Of a stretch of 64,000 nt of DNA, positions 16,984 through 25,472 are shown in pieces. The notes beneath the pieces are model-generated. The model was not told the origin of the DNA, searched no databases, and saw nothing but the letters and a program-made list of their open reading frames with translations. This stretch comes from Clostridiales bacterium (GTDB lineage: Bacteria > Bacillota > Clostridia > Oscillospirales > Butyricicoccaceae), in assembly GCA_004555915.1 (NCBI GenBank), contig SFJM01000008.1, forward strand, positions 118,806-182,805, read 5' to 3'. Within the stretch, counting starts at the first letter, position 1; every line of letters starts with the position of its first letter. The position numbers were made by a program, and so were the translations under genes.

Positions 16984-17837
16984 GTGCAATTCGTATGGAT
17001 GGTAAAATGGTTTCTGCGAAGGTACGCGGAAGCATTTTAGAAGAGGTAAATAAGCTGAAGGAACAGGGCGTTCGTCCGGGCCTGGCAGTTATCATTGTAG
17101 GTGAGGACCCGGCATCCCAGGTATATGTACGCAACAAGGAGCGTGCCTGTGAGGAATGCGGTTTTTATTCCGAAAAGTACGCTCTGCCGGAGGAGACTAC
17201 ACAGGAGCAGCTGCTGGAGCTGATTGAGGAGTTGAATCAGAATCCGCGCATTGACGGCATCCTGTGCCAGCTGCCGGTACCAAAGCATATTGACGATCAG
17301 GCAATTATTGACGCCATTTCCCCGGAAAAGGATGTGGATGCGTTCCATCCGGTCAATGTAGGCAAGATTATGGTAGGCAATTTTGATTTCCTGCCCTGCA
17401 CGCCGGCTGGTGTCATGCAGCTGCTGGAGGAGTATGGCATTGACCCGCAGGGCAAGAACTGCGTTGTCATTGGCCGTTCCAACATCGTAGGCAAGCCGAT
17501 GTCCATGCTGCTGCTGCACAAGAATGGTACCGTTACCATCTGCCATTCCCGCACCAAGAACCTGAAGGAAGTCTGCGCACAGGCTGACATTCTGGTGGCA
17601 GCAGTAGGCAAGGCAGATTTTGTGACAGCTGACATGGTGAAGGAAGGCGCAACTGTCATTGACGTAGGCATGAACCGTAAGGACGGCAAGCTGTGCGGCG
17701 ATGTCTGCTTTGACGAGGTCAATGAAAAGGCAGCTTACCTGACACCGGTTCCGGGCGGCGTAGGCCCGATGACCATCACGATGCTGATGAAGAACACCCT
17801 GAAGGCAGCGAAGCTGCATCATGGGATTGAGGATTAA
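16980..17837 (+). CDS. folD: bifunctional methylenetetrahydrofolate dehydrogenase/cyclohydrolase FolD
   Basis: 285 residues overlapping lgt by 4 bases with ribosome site AAGGAGG. Interconverts 5,10-methylene- and 10-formyl-tetrahydrofolate. Seen: YVRNKERACEECG with the catalytic lysine (about 43), GILCQLPVPKH, VIGRSNIVGKPMSMLL for NADP binding and TPVPGGVGPMTITML near the end. Last gene of the operon, ending in a palindromic repeat that supplies the terminator. Confidence 0.96.
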   Translation: MSAIRMDGKMVSAKVRGSILEEVNKLKEQGVRPGLAVIIVGEDPASQVYVRNKERACEECGFYSEKYALPEETTQEQLLELIEELNQNPRIDGILCQLPVPKHIDDQAIIDAISPEKDVDAFHPVNVGKIMVGNFDFLPCTPAGVMQLLEEYGIDPQGKNCVVIGRSNIVGKPMSMLLLHKNGTVTICHSRTKNLKEVCAQADILVAAVGKADFVTADMVKEGATVIDVGMNRKDGKLCGDVCFDEVNEKAAYLTPVPGGVGPMTITMLMKNTLKAAKLHHGIED

Positions 17838-17871
17838 ATCTATATTCGGATAAAGCAGCGCATTGCGCACC

Positions 17872-18040
17872 AAAGGCTCCCTCTTGGAGGGAGCTGTCAC
17901 GGCTATGCCGTGACTGAGGGAGTTATCATGTCAATCTATTGTATCAACCGTATCTCTGTGTGCATTTGAACAGTGGATTGCACTCCCTCAGTCATTTGCT
18001 GACGCAAATGCCACCTCCCTCCTCTGAGGGAGGTTTTTTT
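17872..18040. repeat. MITE-like palindromic intergenic repeat
   Basis: About 169 bases with long imperfect terminal inverted repeats. The left end runs GGCTCCCTC..GGAGGGAG, a GTCACGG/CCGTGAC hairpin, then TGAGGGAG. The right end is its reverse complement form (CTCCCTCA..CCTCCCTC..GAGGGAGG). An unrelated 50-base middle separates them. Fills the otherwise empty gap between folD and the rplU promoter. Similar CTCCCTC/GAGGGAG repeats are scattered in genomes of gut Clostridia (general knowledge). Confidence 0.7.
18012..18040 (+). terminator. terminator of the folD operon, formed by the repeat's right end
   Basis: ACCTCCCTC pairs with GAGGGAGGT around a CTCT loop, followed by seven T residues. 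Confidence 0.85.
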
Positions 18041-18118
18041 ATCCAACGTCTGTCCAATCTGCGCAAACCTGCGCAGCAAAACGCCGCGTATTTTATCAGA
18101 AAAATGCGGGAAAACGCG

Positions 18119-18150
18119 TTGACAGAAAATCGCTGCTATGATAATATAAT
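18119..18150 (+). promoter_or_regulatory. promoter of the rplU-prp-rpmA operon
   Basis: TTGACA at 18119-18124, with TAATAT 17 bases on and an overlapping TATAAT at 18145-18150. Confidence 0.65.
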
Positions 18151-18152
18151 AC

Positions 18153-18239
18153 AAGCCGCATTGAACGGGTTGGAAAAGTGTGTCCCGAACACCGCCTGTA
18201 AGAGCGTGACTCTATCAAAGAAAGAGAGGTGCTACCGCA
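18153..18239 (+). promoter_or_regulatory. putative L21 leader (ribosomal protein autoregulation)
   Basis: The 85-base leader before rplU carries a GTGT..ACAC hairpin and a purine-rich AAAGAAAGAGAGGTG segment leading into the start codon. Firmicutes rplU genes usually carry an L21 leader RNA here. The assignment rests on position and length more than on a confirmed fold. Confidence 0.45.
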
Positions 18240-18551
18240 ATGTATGCAATTTTAGAGACCGGTGGCAAGCAGTACAAAGTATCCGAAGGTGACGTAATTT
18301 ACGTTGAGAAGCTCGGCGTTGAAGACGGCACTTCCGTTACATTCGACAAGGTCCTGGCAGTTGGCGAAGGCGCTGACCTGAAGGTTGGTGCTCCGTATGT
18401 TGAGGGCGCTACTGTTGCTGGTACTGTTGACAAGACTGGCAAGCAGAAGAAGGTTATTGTCTACAAGATGAAGCCGAAGAAGGGTTACCGTCGTAAGCAG
18501 GGCCACAGACAGCCGTATACCAAGGTAACCATCAGCGCTATCAACGCGTAA
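18240..18551 (+). CDS. rplU: 50S ribosomal protein L21
   Basis: 103 residues with ribosome site GAGAGGTG. MYAILETGGKQYKVSEGD is the classic L21 start, with KPKKGYRRKQGHRQPYT near the end. Binds 23S rRNA in the large subunit. First gene of rplU-prp-rpmA, one base before prp. Confidence 0.97.
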   Translation: MYAILETGGKQYKVSEGDVIYVEKLGVEDGTSVTFDKVLAVGEGADLKVGAPYVEGATVAGTVDKTGKQKKVIVYKMKPKKGYRRKQGHRQPYTKVTISAINA

Positions 18552-18552
18552 G

Positions 18553-18882
18553 ATGACAACCGCCCGTTTTTTCACAACAGGCAGCCGTATCAATGCAGTG
18601 GAATTCACCGGACACGCAGGCTATGCGCAGGAAGGTGAGGACATTGTATGTGCGGCGGTATCTGCGAATCTGGATCTGACAAGCTGCTTGCTCCAGGATA
18701 TCATGGGCCTTGATATTAAGACAGAGGTCGATGAGGAACAGGCCAGAATCCGTATGGAACTTCCAGATCAGCTGGAAGAAGCGGATGAGATTCAGGCGCA
18801 AAATGCACTCAGTGCTTTGATGCTGTATTGTATCAACCTCAAGGCACGATATCAGGATTTTATCGAAGTTATGGAGGTGTAA
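18553..18882 (+). CDS. prp: ribosomal-processing cysteine protease Prp
   Basis: 109 residues. Prp cleaves the N-terminal extension from L27 so the ribosome can be active. The catalytic His and Cys are in GHAGYAQEGEDIVCAAVS (residues 20-37): His in GHAG and Cys in VCAAVS. It sits between rplU and rpmA as in other Firmicutes. The L27 encoded next carries the matching cleavage sequence, which supports the assignment. Confidence 0.95.
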   Translation: MTTARFFTTGSRINAVEFTGHAGYAQEGEDIVCAAVSANLDLTSCLLQDIMGLDIKTEVDEEQARIRMELPDQLEEADEIQAQNALSALMLYCINLKARYQDFIEVMEV

Positions 18883-18885
18883 GTC

Positions 18886-19170
18886 ATGCTTCAGATCAGC
18901 TTACAGTTTTTCGCTCATAAAAAGGGCGTAGGTTCTACCAAGAACGGCCGTGATTCCGAGTCCAAGAGACTTGGCGTTAAGCGTGCTGATGGTCAGGTTG
19001 TACCGGCAGGCAACATTCTGGTTCGCCAGCGCGGCACTCACATCCATCCGGGCGTAAATGTCGGCATCGGTTCCGATGACACCCTTTATGCAAAGGTTTC
19101 CGGCGTTGTTCGCTTTGAGCGTCTTGGCCGTGACCGCAAGCAGGTTTCTGTTTACGAAATCGAGCAGTAA
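18886..19170 (+). CDS. rpmA: 50S ribosomal protein L27 with Prp-cleaved N-terminal extension
   Basis: 94 residues with ribosome site ATGGAGGTG. The N-terminus MLQISLQFFAHKKGVGSTKN has the extension ending in two phenylalanines right before AHKKG. Prp cuts there in Staphylococcus and relatives, exposing the tail that reaches the peptidyl-transferase centre. A terminator follows at 19191-19226. Confidence 0.97.
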   Translation: MLQISLQFFAHKKGVGSTKNGRDSESKRLGVKRADGQVVPAGNILVRQRGTHIHPGVNVGIGSDDTLYAKVSGVVRFERLGRDRKQVSVYEIEQ

Positions 19171-19190
19171 GATATTCTTTGATGCGAAAG

Positions 19191-19226
19191 GCACCTCGGA
19201 CATATGCTGTCTGGGGTGCTTTTTTA
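19191..19226 (+). terminator. terminator of the rplU operon
   Basis: GCACCTCGGACA pairs with TGTCTGGGGTGC, then six T residues. It lies 30 bases before the obgE start. Confidence 0.85.
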
Positions 19227-19256
19227 TTCCATTTGAGGTTATGGAAAGGAGTTACC

Positions 19257-20543
19257 ATGCCACAGTTTATTGATACCGCGAAAATCTGGATTCGTTCCGG
19301 TAAGGGCGGAGATGGAAAAGTATCGTTTCATCGGGAAAAATATATTGCGTCCGGCGGACCGGATGGCGGTGATGGCGGCCGCGGCGGTTCGATTGTTTTT
19401 CAGGTGGATGACAACATGTCTACCCTGATGGATTTCCGTTATAAGAAGAAATATACCGCTTCGCCAGGCGAGCAGGGCGGCAGCAAGCGATGCTCGGGTA
19501 AGGATGGTAAGGATTTAATCATCCGGGTACCCCGCGGTACCATTCTGCGTGATGCCAAAACCGGTCAGGTCATTAAGGACTTGTCTGATTCCGAACCGTT
19601 TGTTGCGGCGCGTGGTGGCCGTGGCGGCTGGGGTAATGTCCATTTTGCTACACCAACCCGTCAGGCTCCACGCTTTGCCAAGCCGGGATTGCCGGGACAG
19701 GAGCTGGAAATCCGTCTGGAATTGAAGCTTTTGGCAGATGTAGGTCTGGTTGGTTTCCCGAATGTAGGTAAATCTACCCTGCTGTCCATGGCATCCGCAG
19801 CACGGCCGAAGATTGCCAATTATCATTTTACCACATTGGTGCCGAATCTGGGTGTAGTCCGCATTGGTGAGGGTGAATCCTTTGTGATGGCGGATATTCC
19901 GGGTATTATTGAAGGCGCATCCGAGGGCGCCGGTCTGGGACATGCATTCCTGCGGCATATTGACCGCTGCCGTCTGCTGCTGCATATTGTAGATGCAGCC
20001 GGAAGTGAAGGCAGAGACCCGATTGAAGATCTGGAAAAGATCAACAGCGAGCTGAGCCAGTATTCCATTGATCTGGAAAACCGTCCGCAGATTGTCGTTG
20101 CCAACAAGACCGATTTGATTTTTGATGAGGAAAGCTCTAGGCTGCCGGAAATTAAGGCCTGGGCAGAGGAGCATGGTTTTGCCTATGCGGAAATGTCTGC
20201 GGCTACCAACCAGGGTGTCCGTGAGCTGATGAACATGACCTGGCATGCGCTGGAAGAACTGCCGCCGGTCATTGTCTATGAGCCGGAATTCGTGCCGGAA
20301 CCGGTGGATAAGCCGGTAACGGAGGATACCATTGTTTACAGACGGATGAATGAGTATTATATTGTGGAAGGTGAATGGATTGATCGTCTGTTTGCGTCCA
20401 TCAATTTTGATGATTATGAATCCAGACAGTATCTGGATCGCCGCCTGCGAGCAGCTGGTGTCTTTGACAAGCTGGAAGAAATGGGCATCAAGGACGGTGA
20501 CCCGGTTGTCATCGGCGAAATGGAGTTTGAATACGAACACTAA
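19257..20543 (+). CDS. obgE: Obg GTPase (CgtA) involved in 50S assembly
   Basis: 428 residues from ATG 19257 (GGAAAGGAG upstream); the longer frame starts inside the rpmA terminator. Glycine-rich Obg fold first (GKGGDGKVSFHREK, GGDGGRGG, GRGGWGNVHFATPTRQAP). The G domain follows with GFPNVGKST (about 167), DIPG and NKTD. A C-terminal OCT domain (about 355-428) ends the protein. Placement after rplU-rpmA is the conserved order. Confidence 0.96.
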   Translation: MPQFIDTAKIWIRSGKGGDGKVSFHREKYIASGGPDGGDGGRGGSIVFQVDDNMSTLMDFRYKKKYTASPGEQGGSKRCSGKDGKDLIIRVPRGTILRDAKTGQVIKDLSDSEPFVAARGGRGGWGNVHFATPTRQAPRFAKPGLPGQELEIRLELKLLADVGLVGFPNVGKSTLLSMASAARPKIANYHFTTLVPNLGVVRIGEGESFVMADIPGIIEGASEGAGLGHAFLRHIDRCRLLLHIVDAAGSEGRDPIEDLEKINSELSQYSIDLENRPQIVVANKTDLIFDEESSRLPEIKAWAEEHGFAYAEMSAATNQGVRELMNMTWHALEELPPVIVYEPEFVPEPVDKPVTEDTIVYRRMNEYYIVEGEWIDRLFASINFDDYESRQYLDRRLRAAGVFDKLEEMGIKDGDPVVIGEMEFEYEH

Positions 20544-20547
20544 CCGT

Positions 20548-20574
20548 ACTTTTCTTTTGGAAAAAAGAAAAGTA
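20548..20574 (+). repeat. A/T-rich hairpin after obgE
   Basis: TACTTTTCTTTT pairs with AAAAGAAAAGTA around a short loop, just after the obgE stop. Little else is seen in 20575-20665 apart from GC-rich sequence of unclear origin. Confidence 0.4.
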
Positions 20575-20667
20575 GGCAAAAGAAAACCCATGTGGTGCGC
20601 TCCCGCGCACTGCAAACCCGCCGGACGAACAGGTTCATCGGGTTGCACAGCGATATAAAAATAACGG

Positions 20668-20695
20668 AGGACGGTCGGTAAGACCGTCCTTTTTT
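20668..20695 (+). terminator. terminator downstream of obgE
   Basis: AGGACGGTC pairs with GACCGTCCT, followed by six T residues. Confidence 0.85.
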
Positions 20696-20763
20696 GTACG
20701 GAGAAGGCTGAAAAATGAAGTAAATACGTTTTTTTTTAAATTTGCTTTTTATCGCCTGCGCAA

Positions 20764-20792
20764 TTGTCATCCGCACAAAACTGTGGTAAAAT
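20764..20792 (+). promoter_or_regulatory. promoter of the Cof-type phosphatase gene
   Basis: TTGTCA and TAAAAT separated by 17 bases, about 55 bases upstream of the start codon. Confidence 0.6.
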
Positions 20793-20846
20793 ATATGTAT
20801 ATATTGTAGAAAGTATAGTATGTGAAATATAAACAGGGAGAATGAC

Positions 20847-21668
20847 ATGGAGTATCAGCTTTTGGCTACCGATATGGATGGTACGCTGCTCAATGAAAAA
20901 AAGGAAATATCAGCGGAAAATCAGGAGGCAGTCAACCGGGCACTGGATATGGGAAAGGATGTCATTTTTTCTACCGGACGCAGCTTGAGTCAAACAAAGC
21001 CGTATTTTACTGCTTTTCCTAAGATGCGGTATCTTCTTTGTGAGAGTGGAGCGCTGCTATATGATATCAGCCAGCAGAAAATTTTGGATCAGGAGATGCT
21101 TCAGCCATCCGTCGCGGAGGAAATACTGACCTACACAACCGGGCGGGATGTCCTTTTACAGATTATGATGGAAGGAAAATCCATGTTTGAGGATGGCATG
21201 CTGGAGCGGCTCCGGTATTATCAGAATGACCACCTGCGGGAGCTGTTTCATGATACCGGTACGTTTTGTCCGGATGTCATTGCATATTGTCGGGAACATG
21301 GATGGAAAGCGGAGAAAATCTGTATTTATCATTCCTCACCGGAGGAACGGGAGCTGACCCTGCAGCATTTGCAGCATCTGCCTGTGACGATGGTGTTTTC
21401 CGAAAAAACCTCACTGGAAATTACACCGGCGGGTGTTGATAAGGGAACGGCGCTGAAAAAGCTGTGTGAGCTGCTGGATATGGATATACAGCAGGTGATT
21501 GCAGTAGGGGATGCACCCAACGATCATGCCATATTGGAGACAGCAGGGCTTGCGGTGGCAATGGGAAATGCAATAGAGTCAGTGAAACAGCTTTGCCATG
21601 CTGTGGTTGCGGATAATGACCATCATGGTGTGAAAGAGGCCATCGAACGGTATTTGCTGCTCGATTGA
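20847..21668 (+). CDS. HAD-IIB (Cof-type) sugar-phosphate phosphatase
   Basis: 273 residues with ribosome site AGGGAG. Motif I is ATDMDGTLLNEKK (residues 7-19). Motif II serine/threonine lies in FSTGRS. A C2-type cap fills the middle. The end has KGTALKKL and VGDAPNDHAIL (motifs III and IV), then GLAVAMGNA. The Cof family hydrolyses various sugar or cofactor phosphates; substrate not determinable here. Transcribed alone. Confidence 0.9.
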   Translation: MEYQLLATDMDGTLLNEKKEISAENQEAVNRALDMGKDVIFSTGRSLSQTKPYFTAFPKMRYLLCESGALLYDISQQKILDQEMLQPSVAEEILTYTTGRDVLLQIMMEGKSMFEDGMLERLRYYQNDHLRELFHDTGTFCPDVIAYCREHGWKAEKICIYHSSPEERELTLQHLQHLPVTMVFSEKTSLEITPAGVDKGTALKKLCELLDMDIQQVIAVGDAPNDHAILETAGLAVAMGNAIESVKQLCHAVVADNDHHGVKEAIERYLLLD

Positions 21669-21682
21669 ATGACACATTTGGA

Positions 21683-21719
21683 AGTCTGCATGCGATTGAT
21701 GCGCAGGCTTCTTTTTTTA
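21683..21719 (+). terminator. terminator after the Cof-type phosphatase
   Basis: AGTCTGC pairs with GCAGGCT around an AT-containing loop, then CTTTTTTT. The rest of 21720-21955 is AT-rich and shows no gene. Confidence 0.75.
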
Positions 21720-21955
21720 TGCTGGGATTTGTGGAAAGTGCTGCAAAATCGGACGGAAATTTTTTCACAAATGCGAGCGATTTGGATGAACTGACAATTC
21801 CGTGATATCATTTTGGAAGCAATGGGGATTTTTTTATGAAGTTAGTTAAAAAAATGACAAAGTTTTGAGGGGGAAATCATCATTTTATGATGGATTTGAA
21901 ACGGAATGTTGAAATCAGGTAGATATAATAGACAAAAATGCACAGTTTTTTCGAT

Positions 21956-21984
21956 TTGCAATCAATAAAATTGGCTGGTATAAT
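21956..21984 (+). promoter_or_regulatory. promoter of the hbd-thl operon
   Basis: TTGCAA, 17-base spacer and perfect TATAAT, giving a leader of about 55 bases before hbd. Confidence 0.7.
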
Positions 21985-22046
21985 AAATGCATCAAAGGTC
22001 AAGAAAATATCAATGATAAACAAATTTAGGGAATGAGGTATTGACT

Positions 22047-22934
22047 ATGAAAGTAGCAGTAGTAGGTTCTGGCGTTATGGGCCTTGGCATTGCCCAGGCA
22101 TTTGCACAGGAAAATGGCTATGAGGTAACGCTGTGCGTTGTTTCCGGCAAGGGCTTTGACAAAAAGCGTGAGCTGTTTGAAATGCCGCTGAAGAGACAGC
22201 TGGCTAAGGGCAAGATCACCCAGGAACGTTTCGATGAGATTACTGGCAAGGTCACCATTACCGGTCTTGAGGGTTGTGCGGATTGTGACCTGATTATTGA
22301 ATCTGCAGTAGAGAACCTGCAGGCAAAGATGAAGCTGCTGAAGCAGATTGAGGATATCTGCAAGCCGGATGCTCTGGTAGCTTCCAACACTTCCTCCCTG
22401 TCTATCACGGAAATCAGCGGTGAGCTGACCCGTCCGATCATCGGTATGCATTTCTTCAACCCGGCAGCAATCATGAAGCTGATTGAGGTCATTCCGGGTA
22501 TGACCACCACACCGGAAATGGTGGAGCAGGTCAAGGACATTGCAACCGATATTGATAAGGTTCCGGTAGAAGTCATTGAGGGTCCGGGCTTTGTTGTTAA
22601 CCGTCTGCTGATCCCGATGATTAACGAAGCAATTGGTATTTTTGAAGAAGGTCTGGCTTCGGTAGAAGGCATTGACATTGCCATGAGACTGGGTGCAAAC
22701 CACCGTATGGGCCCGCTGGAACTGGGCGACCTGATTGGTCTGGATGTTTGCCTGGCAATCATGGAGGTTATGTATCATGAAACCTTCGATGCAAAGTATC
22801 GTCCGGCACGCCTGCTGAAGAAGATGGTTCGTGCAAAGCAGCTGGGCCAGAAGACCGGCAAGGGCTTTTATGAATATGACCGTGGCAAGAAAATCCCGGG
22901 TACTGCAATTGACCTGCGTGTAACCGGCGAATAA
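22047..22934 (+). CDS. hbd: 3-hydroxybutyryl-CoA dehydrogenase
   Basis: 295 residues from ATG 22047, placed 7 bases after GGAATGAGG; an in-frame TTG at 22041 is too close to that site. It reduces acetoacetyl-CoA to 3-hydroxybutyryl-CoA in butyrate formation. Seen: the nucleotide-binding start MKVAVVGSGVMGLGIAQ, SNTSSLSITEI, the catalytic histidine in GMHFFNPAAIMKLIEVI and GPGFVVNRLLIPMINEA. The usual C-terminal GKGFYEY is present. Codon use is strongly biased, as expected for a highly expressed gene. Confidence 0.95.
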   Translation: MKVAVVGSGVMGLGIAQAFAQENGYEVTLCVVSGKGFDKKRELFEMPLKRQLAKGKITQERFDEITGKVTITGLEGCADCDLIIESAVENLQAKMKLLKQIEDICKPDALVASNTSSLSITEISGELTRPIIGMHFFNPAAIMKLIEVIPGMTTTPEMVEQVKDIATDIDKVPVEVIEGPGFVVNRLLIPMINEAIGIFEEGLASVEGIDIAMRLGANHRMGPLELGDLIGLDVCLAIMEVMYHETFDAKYRPARLLKKMVRAKQLGQKTGKGFYEYDRGKKIPGTAIDLRVTGE

Positions 22935-22967
22935 TAGAGAAAAATACGATATAAGGAGAAATATGTT

Positions 22968-24155
22968 ATGAATGTTTACATTTGTTCTGCAAAGAGAACC
23001 CCGATTGGTTCCTATGGCAAGAGCCTGAAGGATGTTTCCGCAAAGGATCTGGGGATCACTGCTGCAAAGGCTGCAATCGCGCAGGCTGGCATTGATGTGA
23101 ACGACATCGACGAGACCCTCACCGGCTGCGTCCTGCAGGGCGGCAACGGCCAGAACATCGGCCGTCAGATCGCTGTAGGCGCTGGTCTGCCGATCACCAC
23201 CCCGTCCATTACCGTAAACAAGGTTTGCGCTTCTTCCATGCGCTGCATGAGCCTGGGCGCACAGCTGATTAAGTCCGGCGATGACCAGGTGGTTCTGGTT
23301 GGCGGTACTGAGTCCATGTCCGGCGCGCCGTACTTCCTGAAGGAAGCTCGCTGGGGCGCTCGCATGAACAATGCTACCATGGTTGACCTGATGGTAAACG
23401 ATGGCCTGTGGGATATCTTCAACGGCTACCACATGGGCGTAACCGCAGAGAACGTTGCAGAGCAGTACGGCATCACCCGTGAGATGCAGGATGAGGTTGC
23501 TCTGGCATCCCAGACCAAGGCTGCTGCTGCAATCGAAGCCGGCAAGTTCAAGGATGAAATCGTTCCGGTTGAAATCAAGACCCGCAAGGGCACCGTGGTT
23601 TTCGACACCGACGAGCATCCGCGCAAGGGCACGACCATTGAAGCTCTGCAGAAGCTGCGTCCGGCATTCAAGAAGGACGGCACTGTAACCGCAGGCAACG
23701 CTTCCGGTATCAACGATGCAGCTGCTTACATGGTTCTGGCTTCCGAGGACTATGTAAAGGCACACAACATCAAGCCGCTGGCTAAGATCAAGTCCTATGG
23801 CTCCGTAGGCTGTGACCCGTCCATCATGGGTATCGGCCCGATCGAGTCCACCCGCCAGGCACTGGCTCGCGCTGGCCTGACCGTTGATGATCTGGATGTC
23901 ATCGAATCCAACGAGGCATTTGCAGCACAGGCTTGCGCTGTAAACAACACCCTGGGCTTCGACATGGACAAGGTTAACGTCAATGGCGGTGCAATCGCTC
24001 TGGGCCATCCAATCGGTGCTGCTGGCTGCCGTATTTCCACCACCCTGCTGTACGAAATGATCAAGCGGGATGCTACCTACGGCCTGGCTACCATGTGCAT
24101 CGGCGGCGGCATGGGTGAAGCAATCATTCTGGAGCGCGACGAGCTCTGCAAGTAA
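22968..24155 (+). CDS. thlA: acetyl-CoA acetyltransferase (thiolase)
   Basis: 395 residues with ribosome site ATAAGGAG. Condenses two acetyl-CoA to acetoacetyl-CoA, the first step of butyrate synthesis. Active-site cysteine in NKVCASSMRCM (about 88), histidine in GGAIALGHPIGAAGCRI (about 350) and second cysteine in TMCIGGGMGEA (about 380). Co-transcribed with hbd. The rest of the pathway (crotonase, butyryl-CoA dehydrogenase-etf) is not in the window. Confidence 0.95.
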   Translation: MNVYICSAKRTPIGSYGKSLKDVSAKDLGITAAKAAIAQAGIDVNDIDETLTGCVLQGGNGQNIGRQIAVGAGLPITTPSITVNKVCASSMRCMSLGAQLIKSGDDQVVLVGGTESMSGAPYFLKEARWGARMNNATMVDLMVNDGLWDIFNGYHMGVTAENVAEQYGITREMQDEVALASQTKAAAAIEAGKFKDEIVPVEIKTRKGTVVFDTDEHPRKGTTIEALQKLRPAFKKDGTVTAGNASGINDAAAYMVLASEDYVKAHNIKPLAKIKSYGSVGCDPSIMGIGPIESTRQALARAGLTVDDLDVIESNEAFAAQACAVNNTLGFDMDKVNVNGGAIALGHPIGAAGCRISTTLLYEMIKRDATYGLATMCIGGGMGEAIILERDELCK

Positions 24156-24191
24156 TTTTGTTTTCTCATATCTCTATTTTAATAACTCTAC

Positions 24192-24220
24192 GGAGTGTCC
24201 CGCCCTGTGCGGGATACTCC
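24192..24220 (+). terminator. GC-rich hairpin downstream of thiolase
   Basis: GGAGTGTCCCGC pairs with GCGGGATACTCC. There is no clear T run, so it may be a transcript-stabilising 3' stem. Sequence up to 24320 shows no gene. Confidence 0.5.
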
Positions 24221-24325
24221 ACCCGTTCATTTCATTCCAATAGCGGTTGCAATAATAAGCATTCATCAAAACAGAACAACGTAACATCAACCAACTTTTC
24301 TGCAATTGCTGTTTGAATGTGAAAA

Positions 24326-24371
24326 AACGTGCTGTCCGGAACCTTCCTCCGAACAGCACGTTCTTTTTTTA
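24326..24371. terminator. bidirectional terminator between thiolase and the PadR operon
   Basis: AACGTGCTGTCCGGA pairs with TCCGAACAGCACGTT, with A and T runs on both sides. Confidence 0.85.
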
Positions 24372-25034
24372 TTGCTGGGTTTTGAATTTGTCATAGGCTT
24401 CCACTGCTGCCACAATCAGGCCGCAGATGGGAAAAATAATCCAGCCGGGATGCCACATGCCGAACATAAATCCGAGAATCAGATAAATGATAACGGCCAA
24501 TGGGAAGATAATGGAGGCAATTGCGTCCGAAAAGCTTTTGGATTCCGGTTCGATTTCATGGTAAATTTCCTTGTAGCGGTTCTCGTACCAGTCTTCACGG
24601 ATACCAAAGTAAACAAAGATAGCGACAGCCACGGCAATCGGGCCAAAAAATGCCAGGCAGGTATAGGCATCATTATGGGTAAAGGCATCGCAGACCGCGC
24701 CTGCAATGATGGCACAGATACACAGCACAACGCCGGAAGCAATGGCAATGGCGAATTTCCGCTGGAATGCGGCACGCTGGGCAAGAAATGCACGGTGATC
24801 CTCTGCCGGTTGTGGTTCGGTGTCGGTGATGCCAAGCTCGGCCTTCAGGTTTTCCGCACTTCCGATATCGGCGAGGATGATGCCCACAGCCTCATGCTCA
24901 CTTTTTCCTTCACGGATCAGGTCGTTATATTTATCTTCCATATTTTCCATCATTTCTGCCTGCAGCCGCAGGATTTCCGGCGTTTTGGGCAGAGAGGAAA
25001 ACATGGCGTTGATGTAGTTCCGTATGGTATTCAT
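24369..25034 (-). CDS. DUF1700-like membrane protein paired with a PadR regulator
   Basis: 221 residues. The N-terminal 70 residues form a helical domain (MNTIRNYINAMFSSLP and EHEAVGIILADIGSAENL) of the type that precedes membrane parts in DUF1700/permease-prefix proteins. Four membrane helices follow at about 95-115, 122-142, 170-190 and 195-213. The start overlaps the PadR stop (ATGA). Such pairs often sense envelope stress, with the PadR protein repressing the membrane partner; this is inference from family context. Confidence 0.75.
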   Translation of the reverse strand: MNTIRNYINAMFSSLPKTPEILRLQAEMMENMEDKYNDLIREGKSEHEAVGIILADIGSAENLKAELGITDTEPQPAEDHRAFLAQRAAFQRKFAIAIASGVVLCICAIIAGAVCDAFTHNDAYTCLAFFGPIAVAVAIFVYFGIREDWYENRYKEIYHEIEPESKSFSDAIASIIFPLAVIIYLILGFMFGMWHPGWIIFPICGLIVAAVEAYDKFKTQQ

Positions 25035-25363
25035 AAATCTCCCTCCTTAAGAAACTGATTGATTACCTGCTGCAACAGGGTCCATTCCTCACATTTTTCT
25101 CTCAGAAATGCCCTCCCGACAGGTGTAATGGTGTAATAGGTACGTTTTCTGCCAAAGGTCTCCGTTCCCTGGTAGGAGGAGACATAGCCCAGCCGTTCCA
25201 GACGGTTAAAGGCAGAATATAATGTGGTTTCACGCATGGAATAGGCATTTCCGGTCCGTTCCTGTATGTTGCGGGAGATTTCATAGCCATAGGAATCTCC
25301 CTCTGCCAGCAGGCTCAGAATAATGGAATCATTATATCCCCGCATGACATCACTGCTGAGCAT
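25031..25363 (-). CDS. PadR-family transcriptional regulator
   Basis: 110 residues with ribosome site AAAGGAGG. Winged helix of the PadR type: DSIILSLLAEGDSYGYEISRNI at residues 11-32, TLYSAFNRLERLGYVSSY and KRTYYTITPVGRAFL for the wing. No long C-terminal dimer helix, so the short PadR-s2 class. It probably controls its own operon from the promoter at 25404-25432. Confidence 0.9.
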   Translation of the reverse strand: MLSSDVMRGYNDSIILSLLAEGDSYGYEISRNIQERTGNAYSMRETTLYSAFNRLERLGYVSSYQGTETFGRKRTYYTITPVGRAFLREKCEEWTLLQQVINQFLKEGDL

Positions 25364-25403
25364 GAATTGCCTCCTTTCCCAAAGTACTCTATCTGATGAA
25401 GTA

Positions 25404-25432
25404 ATTATAGCATGATTACTACGACAGGTAAA
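25404..25432 (-). promoter_or_regulatory. promoter of the PadR-membrane protein operon
   Basis: TTTACC and perfect TATAAT with a 17-base spacer on the minus strand. Confidence 0.65.
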
Positions 25433-25443
25433 GTAATGTTGTG

Positions 25444-25472
25444 GAAAAATTCCCGTGTGGGGGAATTTTTTT
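25444..25472 (-). terminator. terminator after tmcAL
   Basis: AAAAATTCCC pairs with GGGAATTTTT; on the minus strand it follows the tmcAL stop codon directly. Confidence 0.75.

Noticed and set aside
22026..24008. 660-residue minus-strand open frame opposite hbd and thl
   Set aside because: It is antisense to two well-supported enzymes whose strong codon bias leaves the opposite strand open; no ribosome site or domain.
24306..25058. Plus-strand open frame opposite the DUF1700-like gene
   Set aside because: Begins inside the thiolase-side terminator and has no ribosome site; the minus strand gives a coherent membrane protein.
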